Program-made: the position numbers and the translations under genes
The notes under the pieces: generated by a model
What the model was told of the DNA's origin: nothing
The model's input: only the letters and a program-made list of their open reading frames with translations
The model's database searches: none
Shown here: in pieces, positions 14,999-23,347 of the stretch
Position numbering within the stretch: position 1 is the stretch's first letter
How the letters are laid out: every line of letters starts with the position of its first letter
Assembly (NCBI GenBank): GCA_016783105.1
Contig: JADHXF010000015.1
Coordinates: 1 to 28,598, forward strand
DNA from: Dehalococcoidales bacterium
GTDB lineage: Bacteria; Chloroflexota; Dehalococcoidia; Dehalococcoidales; RBG-16-60-22
DNA length: 28,598 bases
Direction of reading: 5' to 3'

Positions 14999-15394
14999 TC
15001 ACTCGTTTGCTTTACTCATTCCCTTGGCAATGAGTTTTACCGTGTTTAGAATGCCAATGACCGCCCGTTGAATCTCAACTGGCTCTTCCGCTAACAACTT
15101 GGCCACATACGGGTCCAGGCGTCGGTTGCCGTAAGTTGCACTTTTCTCTTCAGCTACTCCGGAAGTCTGTGGCGACAGAAAGCCGGCGAGGGTAAAGAGT
15201 TCATCCTCGTCAAAGCCAAGCGGCTTGGCGATTCTGCGCAGGATGTGAGCTGAAGGAAAGCGCTCGCCCCTTTCAATACGTCCCAGATGAGAGGAAGACA
15301 CGCTCGAAGTAGTGGCAAGTTCCTGAAGAGTCAGCGGAATGGCGATTCTCTGCTGCTTTATTATTCTGCCAAGATCATTATTTACTCGTGACAT
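14999..15394 (-). CDS. XRE-family helix-turn-helix regulator
   Basis: 131 residues. An N-terminal XRE-type HTH (about 8-65) contains IKQQRIAIPLTLQELA, the recognition region SSVSSSHLGRIERGERFPS, and LRRIAKPLGFDEDELFTLAGF. The C-terminal half (about 80-131) is helical and carries no known ligand domain. The ATG has a good ribosome site (GGAGG, about 10 nt upstream). It heads the - strand block, 51 nt before the histidine kinase gene, and its promoter overlaps three related 10-bp sites. Autorepression is thus likely. It may gate expression of the two-component pair. Confidence 0.85.
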   Translation of the reverse strand: MSRVNNDLGRIIKQQRIAIPLTLQELATTSSVSSSHLGRIERGERFPSAHILRRIAKPLGFDEDELFTLAGFLSPQTSGVAEEKSATYGNRRLDPYVAKLLAEEPVEIQRAVIGILNTVKLIAKGMSKANE

Positions 15395-15417
15395 GACTGC
15401 ACTCCTCCATATTTCTT

Positions 15418-15446
15418 ATTCTAATTCGCCAAATGGCAAATGTCAA
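15418..15446 (-). promoter_or_regulatory. promoter of the XRE-kinase-regulator operon
   Basis: On the - strand, TTGACA (15446-15441), 17 nt, TAGAAT (15423-15418): a near-consensus housekeeping promoter about 25 nt ahead of the XRE start codon. The -35 overlaps the candidate operators at 15428-15472. Confidence 0.7.
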
Positions 15447-15472
15447 TATACCTGAATAAGCGACATTTGTCC
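15428..15472. promoter_or_regulatory. candidate XRE operators
   Basis: Three related 10-mers fit G-N-C-AAATG-N-C: GCCAAATGGC (15428-15437, +), GGCAAATGTC (15435-15444, +) and GACAAATGTC (15471-15462, - strand). The last two form an inverted repeat, 11 nt with one mismatch, spaced 17 nt. They overlap or lie just upstream of the promoter's -35, a position suited to autoregulation. The rest of the 310-nt gap (15395-15704) holds the rpsU promoter and no gene I can see. Confidence 0.5.
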
Positions 15473-15572
15473 ATATATATTCATACTTATTCTAAACTGG
15501 CCAGATTAAATTATCGTTAAAATGGTGATAAAATTTCATAAAAATTCGCCGGTTGAAGTTTTTATTTTTTCC

Positions 15573-15602
15573 TTGACATTGGGTTCAGCTGCTGACTAAA
15601 AT
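15573..15602 (+). promoter_or_regulatory. promoter of rpsU-yqeY
   Basis: TTGACA (15573-15578), 18-nt spacer, TAAAAT (15597-15602), about 100 nt before the rpsU start. Confidence 0.6.
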
Positions 15603-15704
15603 GTGGTGGTGCCATATTTTGCAGCGCCGGTACCCTGGTGTAGTCATCTTCTCTGATGTTGAAAATAAAAAATAATCTGGTTTTTAGAAGGAGGATGATG
15701 CTAT

Positions 15705-15893
15705 TTGGCCGAGGTAGTGGCAGGCGATAACGAGAGCTTTGAAAGTTTGCTCAAGCGGTTCAACCGCCGGGTCCAGCAAACCGGCATTTTATCGGAAGTA
15801 CGCCGTCGGGAGCACTATGAAAAGCCAAGCGTCAGGCGCAAACGTAAAAGAGCGGTCAGAAGACGCAGTGTCGCCAGAGAAACGAGAAGATAA
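15705..15893 (+). CDS. rpsU: ribosomal protein bS21
   Basis: 62 residues, the normal length for bS21, a small very basic protein of the 30S subunit near the anti-Shine-Dalgarno region. The typical pattern is visible: an acidic start, then [33 protein letters not shown], and a tail almost entirely of Arg and Lys. The start is a TTG at 15705. The only nearby ATGs (15694, 15697) are out of frame, and the strong ribosome site AAGGAGG (15688-15694) suits the TTG. The pairing with yqeY 18 nt downstream is a common bacterial arrangement. Confidence 0.93.
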   Translation: MAEVVAGDNESFESLLKRFNRRVQQTGILSEVRRREHYEKPSVRRKRKRAVRRRSVARETRR

Positions 15894-15911
15894 TCCATTG
15901 AGCAGGAGGAT

Positions 15912-16367
15912 ATGGTAGAAGCAAGCCTGAAACAGAGACTGTCGGAAGACCTTAAACAGGCAATGAGAAGCGGCGATACCGTGAAACGGAACGCTATCCG
16001 GATGGTGATGGCGGCAATCAACAACGCCGAAATTGCCCGGCAGGCCAAGCTGGAGGACAGCGATATCCTTAGCGTTATCACCAAAGAGGTCAGGCAGCAT
16101 CACGAGAGCATAGAGGCCTTCAAGCAGGGAAACCGGCAGGACCTCGTTGATAAGGAAGAGGCGGAGTTAGCCGTACTTCAGGGATACCTGCCGCAGCAGA
16201 TGAACCGGGAAGAGGTTGTTGAGGCCGCTCGAAAGGTCATCACCGAAGTGGGCGCCGAAGGGCCGGGTGATAAGGGCAAAGTAATGCCAAAGCTCATGGC
16301 ACAGCTTAGAGGTCGGGCGGATGGTCGTGAAATCAACGAAATAGTCAGCGAATTACTCAGTTCATGA
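15912..16367 (+). CDS. yqeY: GatB/YqeY-domain protein
   Basis: 151 residues, the usual length. ATG start with AGGAGG 6 nt upstream. It consists of the helical YqeY domain related to the tail of GatB: LKQRLSEDLKQAMRSGDTVKRNAIRMVMAAI at the start, the central QGNRQDLVDKEEAELAVLQGYLPQQM, then a C-terminal GKVMPKLMAQLRGRADGREIN motif typical of the family. The domain in GatB contacts tRNA. The stand-alone protein's role is not settled, though tRNA-related action is proposed. It shares the rpsU promoter, and transcription ends at the hairpin at 16402. Confidence 0.93.
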   Translation: MVEASLKQRLSEDLKQAMRSGDTVKRNAIRMVMAAINNAEIARQAKLEDSDILSVITKEVRQHHESIEAFKQGNRQDLVDKEEAELAVLQGYLPQQMNREEVVEAARKVITEVGAEGPGDKGKVMPKLMAQLRGRADGREINEIVSELLSS

Positions 16368-16401
16368 GTTGGGTGAAGAAGAACGAGCATTTTGAGTGTT
16401 C

Positions 16402-16426
16402 AAGAGGGGCGCAAGCCCCTCTTTTT
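16402..16426 (+). terminator. intrinsic terminator after yqeY
   Basis: Perfect 9-bp stem AAGAGGGGC / GCCCCTCTT closed by a GCAA tetraloop and followed by a T run (TTTTT, 16422-16426). The same stem recurs after gatA at 24807. Confidence 0.85.
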
Positions 16427-16454
16427 AATCTCCGGGTAATAGAGTGAAAAGCGA

Positions 16455-19307
16455 ATGCACCGAATAGAGGTCCGGCTGAAAAGCCATCTGCCAGATGCCC
16501 GAGGGCAGGGGCTGGTCAAAGACATCCATGACCTTGGCATTGCCACCGTATCCGATGTTCGCATCGTGGATATCTACTGGCTTGACGCCGAGCTCGATGC
16601 GCCGACCCTGGATTTGCTCGGGCGCAGTCTCCTCGCCGACCCCGTTACCCAGCTCTACAGCTACCAGCAGGGTTCACCGGCCGAGCCAGTTGATGAATCC
16701 AGATACCATGCTGTTGAGGTCGCCTATAATCCTGGAGTTACCGACCCGGTTGAGGATAGTGTCCTGAAGGCGATTCGGGACCTGAAGGTGGAGGATGTGA
16801 GCGCGGTCAAGACTTCAAAGCGGTATCTTATCGAAGGTAAGCTAAGCGATGAACAGGTGGGAGTCATTTGCAGCCGACTGCTGGTGAACCCCATTATCCA
16901 GCACGCCGTGGAACGGGAACAGCTCAGCTTCCCGGAGAACCCAAAATATCATTTCAAGCTGGAAGTGGTCGATATCCTGACCGCTGACCGGACGGCATTG
17001 CAGAAGCAGTTCGGGTTCACCGCTGACGAATTCAAGGCCATTGTTGATTATTATCAGAAGCAGGGCCGGAATCCAACCGATGTTGAGCTGGAGACACTGG
17101 CCCAGACCTGGTCGGAGCACTGCGTTCACAAGACATTCAGGGGCCGGTTCACGCTGGATAACAAGGTAGTGGATAACCTGCTGAAAAGCACCGTGATGAA
17201 GGCCACGAGGGAGCTCGACAAGCCCTGGTGCCTTTCCGTTTTCGTGGACAATGCCGGTGTCATCGATTTTGATGGCCGGTGGGCGCTGTGTTTCAAGGTG
17301 GAAACGCATAACCATCCCTCGGCGGTGGAGCCGTATGGAGGGGCTGCCACTGGCATCGGCGGTGTCATCCGTGACCCTCTGGGCACCGGACTGGGGGCAA
17401 AACCCATCGCCAACACCGATGTTTTCTGTTTCGGCCCTCCCGATTTACCTTATGACAGGTTACCCCAGGGCGTACTGCACCCCCGCCGTATGTTCAAGGG
17501 GGTGCGGGCCGGGGTGGCCGACTACGCTAACCGGCTCGGCATACCGACTCTCAACGGCGCTGTTCTCTTTGATGAACGCTATGTGGCCAACCCGCTGGTG
17601 TACTGCGGCACGCTGGGTCTGTTGCCAAAAGAAATCGCCCAGTGCGGCCAGCAAAATCCGGGCGATAAGGTGGTCCTCATTGGTGGCCGGACAGGGAGGG
17701 ACGGCATTCACGGTGTTACCTTCGCCTCGGAGCAGCTCACCGAGGCGTCAACGGCCACGTCTTCCAGTTCCGTGCAGATTGGCAATCCCATTGTGGAAAA
17801 GAAGATGATTGATATCCTCCTCCAGGCCCGTGACCGTGGCCTGTATGCCCGTATCACTGACTGCGGCGGCGGAGGCCTTTCCTCGGCGGTGGGGGAGATG
17901 GCGGCGGAGACCGGCGTCCGGGTTGACCTGGACAAGGTGCCCCTGAAGTACGCTGGCCTCACCTATGCCGAAATATGGATTTCCGAATCTCAGGAGAGGA
18001 TGATTCTGGCCGTGCCGCCCGGGAAAGTAAACGAGCTTTTAAAACTATTTGCCAGTGAAGATGTGGAGGCGACCGTTATCGGGGAGTTTACCGGTGACCG
18101 CCGGCTACACCTTTTCTATGATGGGAAACCGGTCGGCGACTTAGAAATGGGATTTTTGCATGATGGTATCCCGCAGTTGCAAAGGGAGGCAGTCTGGGAA
18201 CCAACCCGCCACCCCGAACCCGATTTCGCTGAGCCATTGAACTTGAATGAGCCGCTGCTGAAGATATTAAGTTCGTGGAACGTGTGCAGCAAGGAGTGGG
18301 TCATCCGCCAGTACGACCACGAGGTGCAGGGGGGCAGCGTCCTCAAGCCGCTGGTGGGGAAGCATAATGACGGCCCCGGTGACGCGGCCATCATCCAGCC
18401 AGTACTGGGGTCACCAAAAGGAGTCATCATTGCCAACGGCATCAACCCCGGCTATGCCGATATCGACCCTTACTGGATGGCCGCCTCGGCGATTGATGAA
18501 GTCCTGCGGCAGATCATTGCCGTGGGTGGTGACCTTAACCGGGTGGCGCTGCTGGATAACTTCTGCTGGGGCAGTGCCAGTCGACCCGAGATGCTGGGGG
18601 CGCTCGTCCGCGCCGCGCAGGCCTGCTATGACATGTCCATTGTCTATGAGACCCCTTTTATCTCTGGCAAAGACAGCCTGAACAACGAGTTCGAGTATGA
18701 AGGCAAAACCATATCCATCCCGCACACGCTGCTCGTCTCGGCCATCGGTGTCATGGATGATGTGAGCCGGGCCATATCCATGGACTTCAAGCAGGCTGGC
18801 GACCTCATCTACATCGCGGGCAGCACGCAGTGTGAGCTCGGCGGCTCGGAATATCTGAAGACGCGAGGCTTGGTCGGCAACAGCGTACCAAAAGTTGACC
18901 CGCAGCAGAGCAAACTCCTGATGGACAGGCTGAGCACAGCCACCGGAAAGGGGCTGGTCAGGGCCTGCCACGACTGCAGCGAAGGGGGCATCGGCGTGGC
19001 GGTGGCCGAGATGGCCTTTGCCGGCGGGCTGGGGGCGAGTATCAACCTGAAAAAGGTGCCGCTTGGCGAGTCCATAGACCGTGACGATTTCATCCTCTTT
19101 TCGGAGTCGAACAGCCGGTTCATCGTCGAGGTGGCGCCTGACAAGAAAGACTTTTTTGAAAAAGAAATGGCCGGCACGCCCTTTGCCCTGATTGGTCGGG
19201 TAATCAGTGAGCCGGAGCTTGATGTTTATGGGCAGAAGGGAAATAACGTTGTCTCCATATCTGTAAATGAATTAAAGGAGGCCTGGCAGAAGCCGCTGAG
19301 GTGGTGA
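16455..19307 (+). CDS. purL: FGAM synthase PurL with two fused PurS-like domains
   Basis: 950 residues. Catalyses the ATP- and glutamine-dependent conversion of FGAR to FGAM in purine synthesis, with ammonia supplied by the PurQ encoded next. The N-terminus has two successive PurS-like units (about 1-75 and 84-155), each a beta-alpha-beta fold ending in LLxxP-x-x-Q. A standard PurL follows, with TWSEHCVHKTF (218-228), KVETHNHPSAVEPYGGAATGIGGVIRD, the FCFGPPDLP region, and a second half with DCGGGGLSSAVGEMA. Ordinary small PurL is about 720-750 residues and works with a separate PurS. Here PurS is built in, and doubled. The ATG lacks a strong ribosome site. The stop is 3 nt before purQ. Confidence 0.95.
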   Translation: MHRIEVRLKSHLPDARGQGLVKDIHDLGIATVSDVRIVDIYWLDAELDAPTLDLLGRSLLADPVTQLYSYQQGSPAEPVDESRYHAVEVAYNPGVTDPVEDSVLKAIRDLKVEDVSAVKTSKRYLIEGKLSDEQVGVICSRLLVNPIIQHAVEREQLSFPENPKYHFKLEVVDILTADRTALQKQFGFTADEFKAIVDYYQKQGRNPTDVELETLAQTWSEHCVHKTFRGRFTLDNKVVDNLLKSTVMKATRELDKPWCLSVFVDNAGVIDFDGRWALCFKVETHNHPSAVEPYGGAATGIGGVIRDPLGTGLGAKPIANTDVFCFGPPDLPYDRLPQGVLHPRRMFKGVRAGVADYANRLGIPTLNGAVLFDERYVANPLVYCGTLGLLPKEIAQCGQQNPGDKVVLIGGRTGRDGIHGVTFASEQLTEASTATSSSSVQIGNPIVEKKMIDILLQARDRGLYARITDCGGGGLSSAVGEMAAETGVRVDLDKVPLKYAGLTYAEIWISESQERMILAVPPGKVNELLKLFASEDVEATVIGEFTGDRRLHLFYDGKPVGDLEMGFLHDGIPQLQREAVWEPTRHPEPDFAEPLNLNEPLLKILSSWNVCSKEWVIRQYDHEVQGGSVLKPLVGKHNDGPGDAAIIQPVLGSPKGVIIANGINPGYADIDPYWMAASAIDEVLRQIIAVGGDLNRVALLDNFCWGSASRPEMLGALVRAAQACYDMSIVYETPFISGKDSLNNEFEYEGKTISIPHTLLVSAIGVMDDVSRAISMDFKQAGDLIYIAGSTQCELGGSEYLKTRGLVGNSVPKVDPQQSKLLMDRLSTATGKGLVRACHDCSEGGIGVAVAEMAFAGGLGASINLKKVPLGESIDRDDFILFSESNSRFIVEVAPDKKDFFEKEMAGTPFALIGRVISEPELDVYGQKGNNVVSISVNELKEAWQKPLRW

Positions 19308-19310
19308 TGG

Positions 19311-20075
19311 ATGGTTAAAACAATCGTGCTGCGGGCGCCGGGAACAAACTGTGACGCTGAGACCGTCTTTGCCTTTGCGCAGGCCGGTTCAGCGGTAGAC
19401 CTGGTTCACGTCAACCAGATTATCAGGCATGAACGACGGCTGGCTGACTACCAGATTCTGGTCATTCCCGGTGGCTTCACCTATGGCGATGATATCGCGG
19501 CCGGTAAGGTGCTGGCCAACGAGCTGCAGCTCAAGCTGGGGGAGGACATCAGGCGCTTTTTTGAGGCTGGTGGGCTCGTTCTGGGCATCTGCAACGGTTT
19601 TCAGGTGCTGGTCAAAGCCGGTTTTCTGCCTGAGCCGCAAGATGGCAGCCGGCCGCGGATAACGCTGGCGGCCAATGATTCTGGTAAATTCGAGTGCCGG
19701 TGGGTTCGCCTGTCGGTAAACAAGAAAAGCCCCTGCGTTTTCACGAAAGATATGGAAAGCATGTACGTTCCGGTGGCGCACGGCGAGGGTAAATTCGTTG
19801 CCGAGCCGGATATCCTGCCGCAGATAAACGTCGTCGTTCGCTACGCTGACGAGCAGGGTGATGCCGGGGCTGGTTATCCCCATAACCCCAATGGCTCCAT
19901 AGATAACATCGCTGGCATCTGCGATTCTTCAGGGCGGATATTTGCCCTGATGCCCCACCCCGAACGGCACATCAGGGGCACCCAGCACCCGCAGTGGACA
20001 AGGCTGGGCGCCAAACGGTACGGTGACGGATTTAAGATTTTCCAGAATGCCGTCAGGTGGGTGCAGCAGTCCTAG
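19311..20075 (+). CDS. purQ: FGAM synthase glutaminase subunit PurQ
   Basis: 254 residues, the class I glutamine amidotransferase subunit that releases ammonia for PurL. Catalytic residues are visible: Cys94 in LGICNGFQ, and the His216/Glu218 pair in LMPHPERH. VLRAPGTNCDAE at the start and VIPGGFTYGDDIAAGK (51-66) are hallmarks of PurQ. The N-terminal ATG at 19311 is 3 nt from the purL stop; GGTGGTGATGG upstream could act as ribosome site. With the fused PurS units of PurL, the two genes encode all parts of the complex. No purine riboswitch is seen upstream of purL in this window. Confidence 0.95.
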   Translation: MVKTIVLRAPGTNCDAETVFAFAQAGSAVDLVHVNQIIRHERRLADYQILVIPGGFTYGDDIAAGKVLANELQLKLGEDIRRFFEAGGLVLGICNGFQVLVKAGFLPEPQDGSRPRITLAANDSGKFECRWVRLSVNKKSPCVFTKDMESMYVPVAHGEGKFVAEPDILPQINVVVRYADEQGDAGAGYPHNPNGSIDNIAGICDSSGRIFALMPHPERHIRGTQHPQWTRLGAKRYGDGFKIFQNAVRWVQQS

Positions 20076-20140
20076 CCGAGAGCTGACCTTTGCCTCCAGA
20101 TTCTATTTTGGTATTTTGTTAAGTTCAGTATCCAGTTGGT

Positions 20141-21718
20141 CTAATTCCTGCCGGTATCGATAATATCCCACGGTAATTTCTGGCTTTCCGGCCACGTCTG
20201 GTGAGCATAGTAATCAGTATCCAGTCGGCATTTGGCCGCCGCCTTTCGCCAGCCCGCCAGCGAATTCTCTTCGATGTTATTCAGTACCTGGGCCACTCTC
20301 GTATCGCCGCGGGCGAGCACCGCCTGAACCTCACTCCACGCTGGACTTTCACACTTCAGCTGGATACCCTGCGGTGCCAGGCTGCCCTTTAATCGGGCAA
20401 CCCGTTGTTTCAGTGTCCTGATTGAGGCCATGGGCAAATGCTGAAACGGCGTGCCCGCCTTGGGGACAAACGGGGCGATGTTGAGCGAAAGGCGGGCGCC
20501 TTTTGCCTGCCGGTCGAGTATGCTCTTACACTGAAGGGTAAGCCTGACAATGGCTTCTATGTCCTCATCTGTCTCCGTGGGCAGGCCGACCATAAAGTAT
20601 AGCTTGAGCCGTCTGATTCCGTGCCTGGCCAGCTTGCCAACAGCACCGGTAATATCATCCTCGCAGATACCTTTGTTAATCATCCGGCGCAGGCGCTCCG
20701 AGCCAGCTTCGGGAGCCAGGGTTATCGTGCGTGTGCCCCCGCCGGCGATTTCGGCAAGTATGCATTCCGGGAGGTTGCGGGCACGCATGGAGCTCAAGGA
20801 GAATTGAGCTCCCATCCGGCGCAGACCGGTCAGCAGTTCCTCAAGATGGGGATAATCGGAAACTGCCGGGCCCACCAGGCCCAGGCGCTTGCGGTGAGAA
20901 AGGCCTTCCTTTGCTTGAGCGAGCAGGGTGTCAACCGAACGGAAGCGCATCGGTCGGAAAGCAGTGCTGACGAGGCAGAAATGACAGCGCCACGGACAGC
21001 CCCGCGCCACCTCAATGAGGTACAGGTCGCCGAGCTCGGTGTCCCTGGTCAGTATGACTGACCCGACCGGGAAGTCGTCAAGGTTTTCTGCCCACTGGCG
21101 GGTTACGGGGGTCTTTGGCGGCATCTGGGGAACATAAATGCCGGGCACAGTCGCCAGTGATTTCAATAACTCCTCGCGTTTCGCGTTGATATTATTAGTC
21201 ACTGATGACAGCAGGCCCGGCAGCAATTTTTCTGCCTCCCCGATGCCGAAGCCGTCAAAGAATGGGGCCAGCGGCATAGGGTTGGCCGTGAGGCAGGGCC
21301 CGCCAGCGATAATCAGTGGATGGTTTTCATTACGGTCGGCTGAGAACGGTGGAATGCCGCTGGCTTTGAGTGCGGAAATAACGTTGAAATAGTCAACCTC
21401 GTAAGAGATGGTGAAAGCCACTACTCTGAAAGCGGAAAGCGGTCGTCTTGATTCCAGTGAAACGGGGGGAGCTTTACGTTCCTGGTTATCTATTTCCCAG
21501 AAAACCCGCTCACACACAATGTCGCGGTGTCTGTTGAGCAGGGAGTACAGTGCGTGCAGTCCCAGATTGGACATGCCTATATGATAGGAATTGGGGTAAA
21601 CGAGAGCGATGGGTAATTTGCCGCCCCAGTCTTTGGTGATGGTGCCTTTCTCTCTGGCAAGGCGTTCCCTGGGGCTGATTTCCAGTGCCCTGGCCCGCTT
21701 TCCTCTACGTGGGCTCAT
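20141..21718 (-). CDS. radical SAM protein with N-terminal B12-binding-like region
   Basis: 525 residues. The iron-sulfur motif Cys241-x3-Cys245-x2-Cys248 (VARGCPWRCHFCLVS) sits in the middle, typical of radical SAM proteins that carry a Rossmann-like cobalamin-binding-type domain ahead of it. That N-terminal part shows VYPNSYHIGMSNLGLHALYSLLN (40-62), AGGPCLTANP (138-147) and an FDGFGIGEAEK motif. The C-terminal half has the SAM-barrel signatures TLAPEAGSERLRRMINKG and KLYFMVGLPTETDEDI. Cobalamin binding is unproven here, since the usual DxHxxG is not evident. This group is uncharacterised or tRNA/rRNA-modification-related. It lies 7 nt after the NYN-domain gene and likely shares its transcript. 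Confidence 0.85.
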   Translation of the reverse strand: MSPRRGKRARALEISPRERLAREKGTITKDWGGKLPIALVYPNSYHIGMSNLGLHALYSLLNRHRDIVCERVFWEIDNQERKAPPVSLESRRPLSAFRVVAFTISYEVDYFNVISALKASGIPPFSADRNENHPLIIAGGPCLTANPMPLAPFFDGFGIGEAEKLLPGLLSSVTNNINAKREELLKSLATVPGIYVPQMPPKTPVTRQWAENLDDFPVGSVILTRDTELGDLYLIEVARGCPWRCHFCLVSTAFRPMRFRSVDTLLAQAKEGLSHRKRLGLVGPAVSDYPHLEELLTGLRRMGAQFSLSSMRARNLPECILAEIAGGGTRTITLAPEAGSERLRRMINKGICEDDITGAVGKLARHGIRRLKLYFMVGLPTETDEDIEAIVRLTLQCKSILDRQAKGARLSLNIAPFVPKAGTPFQHLPMASIRTLKQRVARLKGSLAPQGIQLKCESPAWSEVQAVLARGDTRVAQVLNNIEENSLAGWRKAAAKCRLDTDYYAHQTWPESQKLPWDIIDTGRN

Positions 21719-21725
21719 GCCATTT

Positions 21726-22259
21726 TTATGACTTCCAGCAGCCTCTCAAAAACTGCTTGTTTATGGCGATTACTCTATCCGCCACGTTTCGCAACTGCCA
21801 GGAAGTACCCCTTTTCCCGAACAGAGCCACCTCAACGTGATTGCCATTGTCCTTTACTGCTTGAAGAGCTCCGGCGTAGTCACTGTCCCCGGCAACGAGA
21901 ATTGACACGTCGTAATTATTCTTGAAGCTATGCGTCAGCATGTCCGTAGTCAGCTGGACGTCAGTGCCTTTCTCGTACGGCGGTACATTCGGCCAGTTGA
22001 AATAGACCAGCCGGCCAAGGCGCAGCTCCAGGTATGGTATGGCGTTCACCCCGGCGAAAAACGCCTGCTGGTGCAGGTAACGCTCCGGTTCTTCTTTCCT
22101 GCCCACTCTGGCATTGTAATAGTAAATTCTGATTAATTGACGGCGACCCAGAAGCTTTTGGCAAAACCTGCCGATGTCAAGGTCAGTCCGGCCGAATATG
22201 TTTTTCAGTGAGTGGTACACATTGCTCCCGTCGATAAATACCATTACCCGATCGGCCAT
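21726..22259 (-). CDS. NYN-domain (LabA/DUF88-like) protein
   Basis: 177 residues. A single NYN domain, a PIN-like RNase fold. Conserved acidic positions are present: Asp10 and Asn13 in VFIDGSNVY, Asp100 and Asp106 in EKGTDVQLTTDML, and Asp125/Asp127 in VAGDSDY, all as expected for a metal-dependent RNase active site. The family acts in RNA processing or decay. The target is unknown. The ribosome site AGGAGGC is ideal. A -10-like TATAAT (22307-22302, - strand) precedes it without a clear -35. The radical SAM gene follows at 7 nt, suggesting a shared RNA-related role, which is inference only. Confidence 0.85.
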   Translation of the reverse strand: MADRVMVFIDGSNVYHSLKNIFGRTDLDIGRFCQKLLGRRQLIRIYYYNARVGRKEEPERYLHQQAFFAGVNAIPYLELRLGRLVYFNWPNVPPYEKGTDVQLTTDMLTHSFKNNYDVSILVAGDSDYAGALQAVKDNGNHVEVALFGKRGTSWQLRNVADRVIAINKQFLRGCWKS

Positions 22260-22301
22260 TTTAAGCCTCCTTGATGGGGAGAAGACTCCATCTCTCCTTT
22301 C

Positions 22302-22307
22302 ATTATA
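22302..22307 (-). promoter_or_regulatory. possible -10 of the NYN/radical SAM operon
   Basis: TATAAT on the - strand, 43 nt before the start codon. No convincing -35 at 16-18 nt. It lies in the intergene shared with the divergent gatC promoter. Confidence 0.35.
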
Positions 22308-22344
22308 TAGTCTTTTTCGTGAAATTACGACCGCTTTAACTCAT

Positions 22345-22374
22345 TTGCGGGGTTATTAATACGGGTGGTATAAT
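22345..22374 (+). promoter_or_regulatory. promoter of the gatC operon
   Basis: TTGCGG (22345-22350), 18-nt spacer, and an extended -10 TGG-TATAAT (hexamer 22369-22374), 30 nt before the gatC start. Confidence 0.6.
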
Positions 22375-22404
22375 TGGCCGATAAATTGGAACCGGAGCTC
22401 ATGA

Positions 22405-22692
22405 ATGAAACTGAGTCGTGAAGAGGTGCTGCGTATTGCCCGCCTGGCTCGCCTGGGAGTGACCGAGGAGGATGTCGACAGGTTCCGGGAACAGCTATCC
22501 AATATTCTGCAGAACTTCGAAATTTTACAGCAGGTGGACACTGAAGGTGTTCCACCCACCGCCCAGTCGATTGTGCTCCAGAATATAATGCGTGATGACG
22601 ATGTTACTCCGTCCCTTCCCCCGGAGGACATACTGGCCAATGCTCCTCGCCGGGAAGAGGGGTGGTTTCGGGTGCGGGCGGTTTTAGAGTGA
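22405..22692 (+). CDS. gatC: Asp/Glu-tRNA amidotransferase subunit C
   Basis: 95 residues, the usual GatC length. It reads [52 protein letters not shown], the family signature, and a C-terminal [13 protein letters not shown]. GatC wraps around GatA and GatB and stabilises the complex that converts misacylated Glu-tRNA(Gln) or Asp-tRNA(Asn) to the correct form. A GGAG ribosome site lies 10 nt upstream of the ATG. GatA is encoded downstream after an intervening transporter gene. GatB is not in the window. Confidence 0.93.
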   Translation: MKLSREEVLRIARLARLGVTEEDVDRFREQLSNILQNFEILQQVDTEGVPPTAQSIVLQNIMRDDDVTPSLPPEDILANAPRREEGWFRVRAVLE

Positions 22693-22711
22693 CTGCAGAG
22701 GACATACGCGG

Positions 22712-23347
22712 TTGTCTTTTAGCAAGAAGGCTGACACTGATAAGCTATACCGGAAAGGACTTAAGCTTGAGTATATTACCGTCGTCTATAATGTTCTTGA
22801 GGCAGTTGCCTCGATTGTTTTCGGCGGTATTGCCGGCAGCATTGCCCTGATTGGCTTTGGACTGGATAGCATTGTTGAGTCATTATCCGGTTTAATCCTG
22901 GTCTGGCGGCTCAGGCAGCACGGTAAAATATCAAAAGAGAAAGAAGAGAGGATTGAAAAAAGGGCAACGAGGTTTGTCGCCGTTACATTTTTCATCCTCG
23001 GCCTGTATGTTTTCGTCGAGGCAATAAGAAAATGGGCTGTGGTTGAGGTCCCGGAGCCATCATTGCCGGGTATTTTGATTGCCATAGCATCTTTAATTGT
23101 CATGCCGGTACTGACCATACAGAAATATAGGACAGGGCAGCTAATCAGCAGTCGGGCACTTGTTGCCGACTCTAAAGAGACACTGGCCTGCGCCTTTCTT
23201 TCGCTGGCTCTATTAATAGGTCTGGGGGCAAACTACTTATTTGGCTTCTGGCAGGCAGACCCTGTTATAGGAATTATAATTGCCGCATTCCTGTTTCGGG
23301 AGGGGTGGGCAGGCTGGAAAGAATCAGACGAGGAAGATAGTGACTGA
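22712..23347 (+). CDS. short CDF-like cation transporter
   Basis: 211 residues from a TTG start (GAGGA about 10 nt upstream). Transmembrane-only relative of cation diffusion facilitators, with about six hydrophobic segments (roughly 23-43, 44-66, 87-106, 118-136, 159-178, 182-198). The usual metal site is altered: Asp52 and Glu56 (LDSIVES) on one helix, and ADSKETLAC with Glu156/Cys160 on another, where classical CDFs have Asp and His. The cytoplasmic C-terminal domain of full CDFs (about 300 residues) is missing, and the protein ends in an acidic tail. The pattern ADSKETLAC...ADPVIG is one I know from a small bacterial 'cation transporter' group. The substrate cannot be told. Its stop overlaps the gatA start. 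Confidence 0.75.
   Translation: MSFSKKADTDKLYRKGLKLEYITVVYNVLEAVASIVFGGIAGSIALIGFGLDSIVESLSGLILVWRLRQHGKISKEKEERIEKRATRFVAVTFFILGLYVFVEAIRKWAVVEVPEPSLPGILIAIASLIVMPVLTIQKYRTGQLISSRALVADSKETLACAFLSLALLIGLGANYLFGFWQADPVIGIIIAAFLFREGWAGWKESDEEDSD

Noticed and set aside
18411..18971. A 186-residue antisense frame within purL
   Set aside because: Lies wholly within purL, has no ribosome site, and reflects GC-rich codon structure.
23280..23339. Extended GatA N-terminus
   Set aside because: It would lie inside the transporter gene; the GTG at 23340 gives the standard GatA length and catalytic numbering.
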